DNA of 64,000 nucleotides from Helicoverpa zea (GCF_022581195.2 NC_061479.1:4278001-4342000), one strand, 5' to 3'; counted from the first letter of the stretch, positions 40,135 through 55,100 are shown. The notes: generated by a model from the sequence alone, not told the origin. A program made the numbers and translations.

Positions 40135-43100
40135 GTATTTATTTGCTTTTTTATGTTACGAAGTTAAGATATATATCACTCAAAATAGTTCCGCATATAC
40201 ATATACAGAAGCAAGCAAATTGAATTTTAACTTTATCTCTCAAGTATAAAGTATATTCATTCTTGATTGGGAAATTTAGGCAAAGAAAGACAAAAATTCT
40301 TTTCACACTCTTGTATTTGCTCAACTCTCTCGTGCATGAGGTCTCAGGTTCGATTTCTCGGGTCGGGCCGAAATCGCTTTGGGATTTTAGAAACTCTCAG
40401 AAGGCAGCAAGAAACCTGCAAGTTTGTGATTGATGTACCCGTGTTTCGGAGAACACATAAATGTCGGTCCTGCGCCTGATCTCTCACCAGCTGTACCGAA
40501 ATGTTAGGTTCGGAGCTGTGTGAAGTGACACATTTTCAAAAACTCATTAACGTATTTGCAGCATCATGCCGAAAAGGGGATGCGTTTGAAGGAGCGCGCG
40601 CTACCACCGGAAATTCTCGGCAGAAATTACGCTAAATATTGTGATCTGATCAACAAGCTATATGATGCTTACCTCAACAGTGTTCATCTTCAGAGAGCAC
40701 CTTATATACAGGAAATTATCAATGTCTGTATTAAAAGGTACTTATGTTTTTATCATCATCGTGGTCTAGCGTTTGCCCAACTATGTTGGGATCGATCTTC
40801 CAGTTTAAATGGATGCAGCTAAGTACCAGTGTGCCATATGGAGTCACTGCCTATCTGAACTTTGTAATCCAGTTACCAGGTAACATGAGACCCCTAGGTG
40901 CGACTGATAGATAATTGGTAATTAATCTGAGTAAATGTAACAACTGTCTAAAGTTGGAATTTGGTCTTACGTATCCGAAACCCGATGGCTTTAGTTCTAG
41001 CTTTAGATAGGTATACAAATGAGACTGGCATAAGCTAGGAAAATTTATGTCATGATATTATCATCATCCTTATAATTGGGGCTGCTAGTCACGCATACAA
41101 AATTCAGCTCACTAGATGGACGGACGATTTGGCGGAGGTCGCTGGAAAGCATTGGATGTGGGTTGCAGAAGACTGAGCAAACTAGCGATCCTTTGGGGGA
41201 TGCCTTTGTCCAGCAGTGGAAGTCTTTCGGCTTACACGAGTAATACCTGAAATAACTGGACTGCTACTGGTTTTCAGGATGTATGAGCTGAGAACTGAAC
41301 TGACACACGTGATAGTCAACGATTATATCTATGTTGATGGTGCTTTGACGCAGATGAGATTGACTCCAGCTGATATACAGGTAATAATAGAAGAATAGAA
41401 CTAAGCCTTGTATAGATTTGAAAGTCTAGAAGCTACCTGTTAAAGAAGTACATGACCTAGCACCCTAGCACCATACTTGACACAACTTACCTTAATGTTT
41501 ACACTACTGGAAGGCTGTCCTGTTGTTTTATGACAAAATGTGCAAAATTTATTTTTATTTGATTTCGATCTATCTATTCTATTTATTAAAATTTCTTTTA
41601 TTTGGTTTTGTAATTGTTTTGTTGTCCAGATAGTAGTTCCTTATCATTTCCCTCTGGAATCGAGGAGTGAGAATGTGGAACAGGCCTTGCAGAAGATGTG
41701 GACAGAAGCCATTAGGAGAAAGAAGAAGAGGGAGAGACCAAAGAAGGTAACTGTGGAACTACTACTTATATGTTTTGTTTTGGGAATCTTATCAACCAAC
41801 CGAGCTAGGGACCTATACCATACCTAACAGTAAGTTTTCTCATGTGCCTATAAATGTAGAACGTTCTAATAAAATGCTATAAAAACCAACTCCTCTAAAT
41901 AAAATGTTTTTGAACCATTTATGAAACAATAATTGCTCTAAAAGTGTATCGGTGTTATTGTGTAAATATTGACATCAATGTTTTATCTCAATCGGTCCAA
42001 CCTTCTTCAAGAAAACGACAATCAAACAACAAATGAGATCCACCACCATTTTAAAAAGTTGTTTAAATAGCTTTTCTTTGTAATTCTGCAAACAATTTTG
42101 ATCCAACCAGGTAAAGCCACCACCACCAGTACAAAGAGACAGCTGGTTGCTACCACCAGCTCCCACGGTCGCTGAGGATGCTGCTAATGCTGAGCCTGAG
42201 GAGTCGGAAGAAGAAGAAGAGACTCCACGTAAGTATTTGAGATAAATGTGGTGTAGTCCTTTTTTAGTTAGTATCCAAGATGTATTTTCTAAGTATATCT
42301 TGGACACCAATAGCTGATAAAAAGGTGAAGGAAAACATCTTGAGGAAACCTGGACTATACAGGAATGAATTTTATCCAGTGCGCAAACTTTGTCAACTTA
42401 TAGTTAAATAAGTTTTATAGATACGTATATTTTTATTTTGTAGTGTTTTAGTACAATAAAGAAAAGTTATTGATATCGAAAGATATTTATTTTGTACCCG
42501 ATAGTACGGTCACAGTCGTCATAGTATGCACGGCGGCAACGCGAAACCGGTTTACTGACGCGAGCTCCGCTCGGCGCGCGTACCAATAGTTGGTATCCAT
42601 ATTTTGCTGATTTTAGGGCGGACAAAGAATGAAAAAAAATATTTACTGATGATGCAGATATGTTCTGTTAACGATTCTGGACCACCAGTTTTTTTTTGCG
42701 CACTGCTTAAAATTCATTCCTGTATAGTCTGAAATCACCAATCCGCATTGAGCAAGCGTGGTGATTAATGCTCAATCCTTCTCCGTGTGAGAGGAGGCCT
42801 GTGCCCAGCAGTGGGACGATACAAATGCTGTAACAGTAACAGTCCTTTTTTATATGTGAAATCAAATTGATGAAAGGTTCTTCTAACCTACAGACAGACA
42901 TTGTGTTGCTGGGGGGTTTGTTGCGTCACTTCTTCCCAGCAAAAATACATAGAAAGTGCTGAAGGGTGGGCGTTTTGGGAGCTGTCTTTTTTGTAAATTT
43001 TTGACGTTTAAAAATTGCTGTTTTGCAGCCAAGTTCTTTAATAATAGCTATCGTAAAATATTAGATATATATTTTGATGTAATTTGTTTTTTTAGCTCCA

Positions 43101-46100
43101 AGTGTCCACACACTGATTCCTGAAATATTCATACAGACTCTTACAATTCAGCGGCATGAAAGATTCAGGTAAGTTATATAGCAGACAAAATTAGCTGAGT
43201 ATATTTATTACTGAACGTATTTTTATGAAACTTGGTAGCAGTACCTATAGCTTGCTAGCGGTTTCACCTACGTCCAGGCATTTTTCACACCCTGTCAAAA
43301 TATAGCTTAAATACGTTATTCGTGGATAGTGTAGTGTAGTCCCAATAGTCAAATCATTTTTCAAAGTCAAATGTTTTTATTTCAAATGGGCCTTTGCAAG
43401 CTCCTATGAAATGTCGCACTGATTGTACGTTTTCAAATCAATTTAGTATTTTCAGAGCCTTTCGAATACAAACAACCCGTTCTATTTTTTTGGGTATGAT
43501 TTAAGCTGTCACCAATTTAATTCATTTTGTGTTTCTTAAATAATAGGGTTTGCCCTCAAAATAGTAGATTTGTCACCAAAATGTAGTCACCAAACAATAT
43601 AATATCAATTCCACAATAAATTACCGAAAATCATGGAGATATGGGGTCAAGTACCAAATAAATGGTTTTGTATGTAGTATAATAGGTTTGTCCTAACAGT
43701 ATTTAAGCAAACTAATTTAAAGAGATCACCATTAAATCATATATTATATCACTAGAAAAGGACAATGCTCATGTAGTATGTGAAAAAAACCCAGGCCCGG
43801 CGCAAAAGAAATGTAACTCAAAATATAGGTAAAAATAAGAAATTAAATATTACATAGGGGGCATTATCGAAATCAGTGGCTATATGTGTGAAATTGCTAT
43901 TCGAATTTTAACATCTGCGGTACATTGCTACTCAAGATTTTAGAGGTAACATAATGTATTAGTAAAAGGAACAGCAAACAGATACAGTTGTGGTTTAAGA
44001 GTGTACATAATGACATGTTTATAGCAACTTCTCCACTATTCTACCTACTTTTACAAGATAATAGGATGATAGAACTAAAACAGGATATGAATGTACTTTT
44101 CATTTTAATAATAACGCTTAAAAGTCATCGATTCTTTATTTCTAACACGACGAGATCCAAAAATGTTGCGGGATGCGCGAACTGTTCCTCATGTCTAGCC
44201 CACCCTAAGTAATGTAAAACGCTCATGACGCGATGACGTGGGCGCTGCAGCCTGTACTTCGGTATTGATTTATCTTTTTGGAGAAGCTTATTACTTGCCA
44301 TATTACTTGTTTGTTGTTTCAGATAGCACTTTAATTAAACTATAAGCCCCAGCTGCTCATGTTACCCCTTAAAAAAATCAAATAGCAATTTCATACATTT
44401 AGCCATTGATTTCGATGATGCCTCCTATGCAGTATTTCATTACTTATTATTACCTATAATTTGAGTTACTTTTCGTTTGCGCCGGGCTTGGGTTTTTTTT
44501 GAGCATTGTCCTTTCATGAAGGTCTAAAAATGTAGGGTGGTCGTCATCATCCTTTCAACCAAAAGAGTCTACTACTTAACTGGCCATGTGCCTCCCCCAA
44601 GGGTCTTAATCTCCACAGGTAGTATAAATATATTTAAATTAAATTTCTAGCTGAATAGTAAATAATTAAAGTCAAAATAATCAATATTTATTGTTAAAAA
44701 TAACAATCACTGAATAATCAGCGCTAGTTTGGATTTTGAAGGGCGCCCCCTTTTTCTTTTCTGGTCGATAAGTAAATTTTTTGCTTTCTACAACCCATTC
44801 GTTGAGGCCCGAAAGCGCGCCAATTTGTCTCCCTTCCCTTCCTCTTCCCTTTGAACATATTTTCATTAAATTATAAACTGATGTATTAAATTGGTAACGA
44901 ATACATTAAAGTAACTACTGTATTGGTGACAAAATAACAAATAAAAAGGAGTCGCAGTCAGGGATCGATTAATCGATTTATTTGGTGACAGATCTACCAT
45001 TTTGAGCACCAAGCTATTATTTAAGTAATAAAACTATTATTATAAGAACAAAGTTTATATTCATGTAATGCACTACAGTTTTATTGGTAATCCATCTCAT
45101 ATTTTACACATTATATTAACAATAATTTGGTAATTCATACCTGGGAACATTCTTTGTTTATCTGAGAACGAACATATTTCGTGGCAATAGATCTATTTAT
45201 TAGGTGATACAACCTGATGACAAATATAAATTTTGGTGACAAAAAATATAGTTCCCTATTTTTTTCTCCTTATTGTATCAGTAAAGTTAGCATAGAAGTA
45301 TAGATACATAAAAATAGCATGCAGGCTACTTTTAAACGGGTGTTATTGCTAATGGAACCTAGTTCTTAATAAACCAATTTATATAATTGACAGACAATGG
45401 AGAATGGCAGACCTTAGATCTCAAGCAGCCAAGCGAACGGCTTTTCATCTAGAAAAACACCCAGACGCACCGATAGAGATGAAGATGAAAGCTGGCAGGT
45501 TGATACAGAAGGTTTACAGGTTCGTCACTTTAATTTATTTTAGGGTTCATACCTTAGGGTGCGTCCACATCTGGCGAATGCGCCGCGAATGCGCAGCACG
45601 CGAGCCGATCGCGAGCTGTCCGCGAGCTGCGCGCGTGCAGTCACTGCAATAGTTCGGTGCGCCTCTTTAGCGCAACTCACGCAAGGCTCGTATAGAGCGC
45701 GCGAGCGGCGCGCGAGCGGCGCCCGATCTGCGCGCAATCAGTTCTCGCCCTTACAGTTCCGTATATTGGCTCAGTACTATCGAAGATGGCAGACGTCGCG
45801 CGCCGCCTGCGCGCCGCTCGCGTGCGGCGCTTAGGTCGCGCGCGAGCTGCGCGCGGGCCAAGCAGAAGCGGCGCACGAACAAAAATGCACGCGCGCAGCT
45901 CGCGAACAGCTCGCGATCGGCTCGCGTGCTGCGCATTCGCGGCGCATTCGCCAGATGTGGACGCACCCTTACAAGGAATAAACACTGTCCGGTTAGACTG
46001 AAAGCCGGCCCCAACATAGTTGGGAAAAAGGCTCGGAGGATGATGACCTTACAAGGAATAAACAGATTTATAAGATCACATTGTTGCACGTATGTTTTCG

Positions 46101-49100
46101 GTAAGCAACTCGTAACAACAACCCCAAAAAATCTCATCTGTATTAATAACTCATCATTTGCCTAGCCTTTTTCCAACTATGTTGGGGTTGGCTTCCAATC
46201 CATCCGGTGCCGAGTAGCATTGTTTTATGTACATTTAGTGAATGCCTATCTGACCTCCTCAACCCAGCTACTCGGTATCCCTTGGTAACACTGGTTGTCA
46301 GACATCCTCTTCAGTTCTTAAATAGGTATGTCTTGATTTCATTGGACTTCGCTAATGCATGTTCAATAAGTTTTGATTTCAGGGAGTACATGAAAATAAA
46401 GCGAGAAAGAGTAAAAGATACAAAGAGAGATATCTTACTAGGACTCATACCAGACCCGTTTAGAAGTGGGCCCAGTTTCTTTGAAGAAAATAATAAGGTT
46501 GGAATTAGCTTCTTATTTATTCATCACTTATATTTTATTTTATTTATTTAGTCACTGGTGTCCAATACATATTTAGAAAGTGCATATATATACATAGCTT
46601 AAAAAAGTTACATATGTATTAATAGATAGATAGATAAAACTTATTACGCATACTTGCACCACGACCGCAGTCACTTTTTGCCAATTTTAGGGAGGCAATG
46701 TTTTTTGACAATAACTGTAATATAAAAATATACCTGCAGTATCACCCCCATCAATTTCAGGGGCAATATTTATTCTCTTCGTGGTCATTCCTTCTCAAGA
46801 AGCCTGTGCCCAGTAGTGGGACAATAAAAAGTCAAAGTCAAATCATTTATTTCGGGGCTGCGGGATTGTCCGAAAGAGTTACCGCGGCCTTGGTACATAA
46901 AAAGCCTACGACGGAACACGTCAGTTTTTAGTCAGTAAGAGTCTGACACTCCCTTACCGCTCCAAACCCACAGCGGGAGGGGTCATTTGATGATTTTTGA
47001 CGTCGTTAAAAAAAACATTTATTTCCTGTAGACCTTTACAAGGACTTGTGATATAAAAAATATAAATAGGTTTGATAATGTTTTAGGTGTACGAAAGACG
47101 TAGACAGACAAGACTGAAGATTACTAAGGCATATCTGAAAGAGCTAGAGAGGGAGAACATCAGGCTGCTGACCTTCAGAAAAGGAGACCAGATTGATGAC
47201 ATCACGGATGAGATCAGGACCTGGTTTAAGGAATGGTGAGGTTTCTTTTATTCGGAGAACCTAGAAGAAGAACTATTTGGCTCAATGGTAACCATGTCGG
47301 ACTGTCGAGGGTCCTGGGTTTGATTCCCGGTACAGTCAACATTTACATGCGCTGAGCTGATAAGCATGTTTACGGGCTCTGAGTGTTATAATAAGTAAAA
47401 AAAAATCTTACTTTGTTCTGCGATACAAAAACTGAGGTAGCCCCAGTAAGTTATAAAATACTTGTGTTGGGGTCACTTCGTAACTTCCCTTTATTTTCCC
47501 TATACAATGTAATAGTATCATATATAGTTTCATATTACAATTATACATACATGAAGGCGTCACAAATATAGTAAATAAAAACAATAACCAAGAACAACAG
47601 TAGCCAACACTTGCAAAATTAATAAGGCGATTATCACACGGTACCGCGCACCGCCACGGAGGGTGGTGGCGTTAAAACGGATCTCGTAGCGGCTCCCCGC
47701 GCGGTAAGGCGATAAACACGCCTGTCAGCGCGGATGGATTTTACGCGGATTTGACCAGTTTGATCACAGACTGGCGAAAGTGCGGCACCCCGTCTGTGAT
47801 GCACCGCCCCGCGACATAAGATCCGCTTCACCGCCTACCGCGGCGGTGCGCGGTGCCGTGTTTAATCGCCTAAGGGATTATAGATTTATTTATAACAGAG
47901 GGTACACATAGTTATTTCTCTTGCATGGGGCAGCTTGCAACAAGCTTTGCACCTTCACAAAATAAATACCCTTATCCTTGATAGCGGTAACAAGACCAGA
48001 CATTCCTTTCAGGTTCTACGGCTACAATTACTTTCCCGAATTCCCGTACGAGATCGAAGGTGGAACGATACTAGTGGTCAGAGGGGATTTCCCAACTGTG
48101 CAGGAGAAGTTGGAAGATGATGAGAAGAAGCTTGCCGAGTCGAAAGGAAGGACGCCAGACCAGGTGAATTGTGCACCAACTAGGTATATTTAATGTCCAT
48201 AAGAACATCATACTAATTAAAAAAATATAGTTAAAAAAACCTAAAAAGCACGCTAGTCGTGTATTGTCATCAGAACTCAGAGCGTGTGCAAAATTTCATC
48301 CTAATCGAAGACCGGGAAGTGGGTCAAATTAAGATTCCAAGAGTTTCTTACATACATAGTTATAAGTGAAGCTAATATAAGCTTGTAAATAAAAGGCAAC
48401 ATTTTGTGTCTCTTTATGACGCAAACACCGTAACAGATTTAGATGAAACTTGATCTAAGTTTTCATATGGGATTTGATGAATCTTTAAACATTTTCCTCT
48501 TAGTACCTATCATCATAATCCTTGTTTTAATTTAATTTGGTAATAACGCAGTAGTTGGTAGTCTCCCACACAATCCATCTAGCGTTTCTTTGGTCGTCCC
48601 TTTTCTCAACGTCGACCCACATCACGTATGTAGTTAGTGTATGTATGGATACCTATTACCTATGAATGTGTGCGTGTCTGTCTATCTTATTAAATCATGT
48701 ATCATTTCATATGGGATTCAGTAATAACGTAACGTATAAGTTCTTCCTTCTAAAATAATCCACTTTCTCCTTATCTGTTTAATTTATAATTCTTTCTGTA
48801 TTCCATTAAAAAAAACAGATAAAAGAAGAAAAAGCCCGAGCGAAAGAGGATGCAAAACTAAAGGCCCAGTTAGCGAAAGAAGCGAAGAAGAAGGAAGAAG
48901 AGACCTTAGTGAAGGCCAGATGTAATCCATTCACTGATCCTGGGTACAGGCTACAGGAGTCTCATGTCATGCACAGTTTGATGGAGGTATTGAACATCCT
49001 ACTAATATAGGAAGAAAGAAGAAATTATATACTTGAATAACATACAGACTAGTTTCTATCCGGGTGCGATAAGTAGTTCTGTCTAACCCCGGGTAAAACC

Positions 49101-52100
49101 GCAGGAGGTATCTAGTATCTATACGAGAGTTTGTATGTATGGATGTTTGTACCACTTACACAAAAAAACTACTTGTTCGATTTTGATGAAACTGGTAGTA
49201 ATACAGTTTATATATATCAAATTAACATATTGGCTATGTTTTATCTATGTGCGGGTAGTAGTTTCCTTGGGATGTGGGTGGAACCGTGCACAGTAGCTAT
49301 TTAACTGGATTGAGGGTGGCAACTAGATCTGCGGGTTGTTCGAAAGAGTTACCGCGGCCCTGGTACATAAAAAGCCTATGACGGAACACGACGGTTTTTA
49401 GTCAGCAAGAGTCTGACACTCCCTCACCGCTGCTAACCCACAGCGGGAGGGGTCATTTGATGATTTTTGACGTCGTTAAAAAAAAAAGCGTGGCAACTAG
49501 ATTGACAAGATCCAATATGTAGAAAAAAGATTAGACAAATGATGACAATAATGTATCTATCTTAGATATTGTATAGCAAAAGCTTAGAGTCTACGACGAC
49601 TTTAGAGAGCACACGACATACCTACAGCCCATTAATCTATCAGATTTCGTTAATTGATTTCAACTTTATCTCCGAAGCATAATGCTCAAAGCTAATAGGA
49701 ACAAAATACAGATTGGAGTAGCTCGATGTTTCGTTAAATACATTATAAGTCACTCCACTCTATAAAAATTGATACGAAATCCATATTTCCAGGCTTTAAG
49801 AAACTATCGATCATCATGGTCACTATTTGACGAGTTACCAGCGGAGAACTATGGAGATGTCATCTACGGTTATATGAAGCCACTCCTCACTGAGGAGTTA
49901 ATGAAGGAAATCCATCTGGACTGCAGGAAATATGTCGATGAGTTGATGAGGTACGGCGAGCAGTCTTGAAATTGTTTTATTTGTGAACGTAGGATCATAA
50001 TAAGGTCTTCAAAAGAATATTATGTGAACTGCGTTGCTGCCAAAGTTTTCAAGTCAAGTGTGAGTTGGCCAAGCACGAAGGTTTTTGTACCATCATTATC
50101 TGTACAACAGCAAAAATATGCCTACATGGGAGTCCCCTAAAATATTCAATTAAAATGTCTAGGTATCTCTCATGATATTTAGTCTGGTGACAGACTGACA
50201 GCGGAGACTTGATAATAAAGGGTCCCTTTATACCCCTCAAATTAAATATAATTTCTATCGTGTATTTTTTCTCCATAGGTTAGACCTCAAAATGCTGATT
50301 AAAATGCATCAGCAGGACTTCAAGAAGATAGGCTGGAAGTACCCCAAGATCAAACCTAGGAAGAAACCAAAAAAACCCCCAGTTCATAAACCCTTAATTT
50401 TTGATGAAAAGCTGCTCAAAAATTCAGAGGTAATCTAAAGTTTTAACCGACTTAAAAAAAAGGTTTTTTTTTTCCGACGTCAAAAATCTTCAAATGACCC
50501 CTCCCGCTGTGGGTTAGCAGCGGTGAGGGAGTGTCAGACTCTTACTGACTAAAAACCGTCGTGTTCCGTCATAGGCCTTTTATGTACCAGGGCCGCGTAG
50601 TCCCCAGGCCGGCGAACAAATTTTTTTTTGATACATATACATTTAAGACTTTGTGAGTGTCTTCCTTACGATGAGTCCGACAAACTTTTCGAATGCGCAA
50701 ATTTTGGTGCCGCTGCGTTTTTTAATGCTTGACTCCTGAAATTGTCGATATGACGTCACTATGGCTCTTCGTACATACACGTTTCATTTTTTGAGATTCG
50801 TTTAATAAAGTTAACTAGAGAATGGTGGTCAACTTGTCCGATAAAGATCGTGCTGCGTTTGGAGTGTCCACCATCCTGAAAATGTCGGTATGACGTCACT
50901 ACGACTCTTCGTACATACACGTTTCATTTTTTGAGGTTTGTTTAATAAAGTTAACTAGAAAATTGTGGTCAACTTGTCCGATAAAGATCATGCTGCGTTT
51001 GGAGTGTCCACCATCCGAAACATGTCGATATGACGTCACTGTGTCTCCCCATACATACATGTCGGTCAAATACAACAATGATAGATAATACTATTCTTAT
51101 TGCAAATATCGACTTGTCCGACAAATGTAGTGAGGCAAATAGTCAGTTCGACAAGAAAATGAGAAAAAAATATTACAATTGGAAGAAGTTTATTCTTTTT
51201 GTCAATTTCTGACTTAAATATTCACGTGCATTATTTAAGTATATTAAATTGGCATACTACTTACCAATTTTAATTACTATTTTAGAAAAAGTAGCCTGAC
51301 TAAGACGTATTGTTGATAGTTTATATTATGTTAAGGAATAATATCCCACATCTATTAATGGACTATATATCAATCAAAAGGTCTTTTTGAGTGCAACATT
51401 TTGTCTCAACATACCACTTATCAATTCTTAGTATTTTAGAAGATGTAGCCCAAATAAGGCGTATTATCGATAGGTTTTACTATGTTAGGGAATGATGTCC
51501 CACCTCTAGGTATGAACCATATGTCAATCGAAAGATCTTTTTAAGGGCTATATTCCGTCTTAACATACCACTTACCGATTCTTAATATTTTAGAAGACAT
51601 AACTGACCTAAGGCATATTATTGATACTTTACATTGCGTTAAGGAATAACATCTCACTTGAAGTTATGAGCCATATTTCAATCAAAAGATCTTTTTAAGC
51701 GTAAGGTTGTATTAGCATAACTCCGACAAATTGTTAGTACTTTAAAAGCTAGAGCTTTTCTAAGAATATATTATCGGTAGGTTTTGTCAAGCTAATCCAT
51801 TACTTCTTTAGTAACAAATTATATATTATTTGAAAAACCTTTCCAAATGAAACATTTCGTGTTAACATACTTCCGACAAATTGTTAGTAGTTTAGAAGCT
51901 AGAGCTTATTTAAAATTATAATTATTGATAGATGTTTTCAATTAAATAAATCCCATCTCTAGTAATGAGTTATACATCATTCAAAAGACGTTTTTAAATG
52001 CAACATTTCATATTAAAAAAACTTCGGCGAATTGTTAGTATTTCAGAAGCTAGAGCTTATATAAGATTATTTTATCGATAGGTGTTTTCAAGTTAATAAA

Positions 52101-55100
52101 TCCCTCCTGTAGTAATGATACATATATCATTCGAAACGACTTTCTAAATGCAACATTTACTATTAACATACTTCACACCAATTGTCAGTACTTTATACCA
52201 AATCTTAAAATATATCTATATTTTCCGGACAGTGGACACTCCATATGCAGCATGATCTTTGTCGGACAAGCTTACCACAATTTTCTAGTTAGCTTTATTA
52301 AACAAATCTCAAAAAATGAAACAGGTATGTACGAAGAGTCGTAGTGACGTCATACCGACATTTTCAGGATGGTGGACACTCCAAACGCAGCACGATCTTT
52401 ATCGGACAAGTTGACTACCATTTTCTAGTTAACTTTGTTAAACGACTCTCAAAAAATGAAACAGGTATGTACGAAGAGTCATAGTGACGTCATATCGACA
52501 TTTTCAGGATGGTGGACACTCCAAACGCAGCACGATCTTTATCGGACAAGTTGACCACCATTCTCTAGTTAACTTTATTAAACGATTCTCAAAAGATGAA
52601 ACGTGTATGTACGAAGAGCCATAGTGACGTCATATCGACAATTTCAGGAGTCAAGCATTAAAAAACGCAGCGGCACCAAAATTTGCGCATTCGAAAAGTT
52701 TGTCGGACTCATCGTAAGGAAGGCACTCACAAAGTCTTAAATGTATATGTATCAAAAAAAAATTTGTTCGCCGGACTGGGGACTAGCGGTATCTCTTTCG
52801 AACAATCCGCAGCCCCGGCAGCCCTTGGCCCTGCTGGGCCCGACTCGTATGTTCACTAGTATCTAACGTTTGGCTGATACGACTTTGATTTTTTTTAAGT
52901 TTTTCTGGTGGTCTATACTATGTGGTTCTTTCACAAAGCAGCCCGTAGTCTGGAAGTTGGTGATTGATACACCCGTGCTTCGGAGAGCACGCAAATGTCG
53001 GTCTTGCGCCTGATCTCTCTCTGGTCGTGTCTGATTACCGTCCTGATGATCTATGAGAGTTAAACAATAGAGAGTGAATTTGTGTCTGTGCAAATGCTTG
53101 TGCACTATAATATGTCCTGCACAGTTGGCTAAACTCCTTATATGAGATGGTATATCACGGCTAGATCTGAGAGCAAGTCCAGTCTTCCTGTTTGCCATGA
53201 ACTAAGGAATTGTTGGGTACGAAGATTTTCAAAAATATTATTATCCAATTTTCAATTTTTCAGGGTCTCTTCGACATAGGCATAGTTACAAAGCCAACTA
53301 CAAAACTTCATGATATTATTGGTGATACAAGCTATGCAGCTTACGAGTTTAACATAAGGGATCCGGATGCCACGTAATTATACATTTTGTTTATATTATT
53401 CACTAGCTTCTGCCAGCGGTTTCATCTGCCACCCATTGAAACTCCTTCATACAACTGGATAAAAAATAATCTATAGCTTTCCTCGATAAATAAGCTATCT
53501 AACACTGTTTTTTTTTAATGGATCTACTTATTTCTGAGATCAGCGCGATCAAGCAAGCAAACTAAAAAACTCTTTAGTTTTATAATACACTAACTTTCGC
53601 CAGTGAATTCACCCGAGTCCCTGAAGAACTACTTCCTACATCAGGATGAAAAAGGACCCTTTAGCTTGCCTCGATAAATGGTCTTTCTAATACTGCAAGA
53701 ATTTTTGAAATCGTTTCAATATTTCTTGATACTACGCTAAACTCTACAACTATATGTATGACATAAGTGGAGATCCTCACATCATCTTCTTAATAATACC
53801 TTTTATCATCTCACTGCTGGATAGAGGTCTTCTCTCCTTCCTAACATTAACGGCCTATTCCAGGTACCCCCTTCCTGGTGTTGGTGACATCAGGAATAGA
53901 CTCATGCTGTCCTGTATACTGGGCTGTGGTATCCAACACGGAGCTCCGAGAAAGAAAGCTGTCATGCTGCTAGGTCCTGAGAGGAATGGAAAGTCTTTCA
54001 TGGCTGATGCCGTGGCCGGGGAGCTGAGTATGTCTAGTTGTTATAACTTAAACTAGCTTTTACAGCGAACGAGCGCGAAAGAAAGAAAGCAAGCGAGAAA
54101 GAAATAAAGAAACGAAGAAAGAAAGGAAGCAGGAGGGAAAGAAAGAGAGCAAGAATAAAGAAAAAATATATATTAAGCTATAGGTATCACTGCCAAGTTT
54201 CATCAAAATCCATATGGTAGTTAACGTCTGAAAGAGTAACAAACATTTCTATATACTCACAGACATCATCCATCCAGCTCTGATAACAATAGCCATAAAT
54301 AAAATGTATGAGTACATATACTGCGTTTTACGGTCTTCCTTGAATTTTCGTAGACAAAACCGAATATAATAAGGTCAACATTTCGTTATGCGCTGTTAGG
54401 AATAAGTCTTTGTTCTTTTGGCACCTTCAAACGATTCAACGCCGTCGGCCATAGATGTCATTGGTTTATAGTCCTTTGACAGATCCTCCAGACTAAGATA
54501 ATTTTAGCTAACTTTAATTATGTATGTACTTGACTGTAGGAAATACTTAATTCAAATAAATAAAAATTCCTCCAGATGCCATCAAAATCGATATAACTCC
54601 CGAGGTATTCACCGCAGTCATCAGCCGTCCTCAGAAGATGTTGAGCCAAGTGTTTACAACGGCGAGGGCTTTCCAACCTGCTGTGGTCTTCATGAAAAAT
54701 GTTGAAAGGGTGTTTACTGTCAAGGTGCTTATGAATTTGTTACGTTCATCATCACCAGCCTTTTCACTATGCCTTTTTAGGACACAGGCCTCTTATCATA
54801 CAAAGAAGAATGGGTGTCAAACACTCCGAGCGCTCAAGGTGGATTGGCGATTTCGGACTTTTCTTCGAGATATTTTCCTTCACCTTTACCTAGTCTTTTT
54901 ATACCTTTTTTTTAAGCGACGTCAAAAGTCATCAAATAACCCCTTCCGCTGTGGGTTAGCAGCGGTGAGGGAGTGTAAGACTCTTACTGACTGAAACCGT
55001 CGTGTTCCGTCGTAGGCCTTTTATGTACCAGGGCCGCGGTAACTCTTTCGAACAATCCCGCAGCCTCGCGTCTTTTTTTGTACCAAAGTTTATTATTTCT

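Noticed and set aside
45404..46137. Several Arg/Ala-rich frames on both strands
   Set aside because: Only the part at 45394-45519 is an IQCA1 exon. The rest arise from the GC-rich MITE 45557-45968.
51253..52200. CRISPR-like array
   Set aside because: Monomers of about 152 bp are contiguous and diverged, with no short repeat/spacer pattern, in an insect intron.
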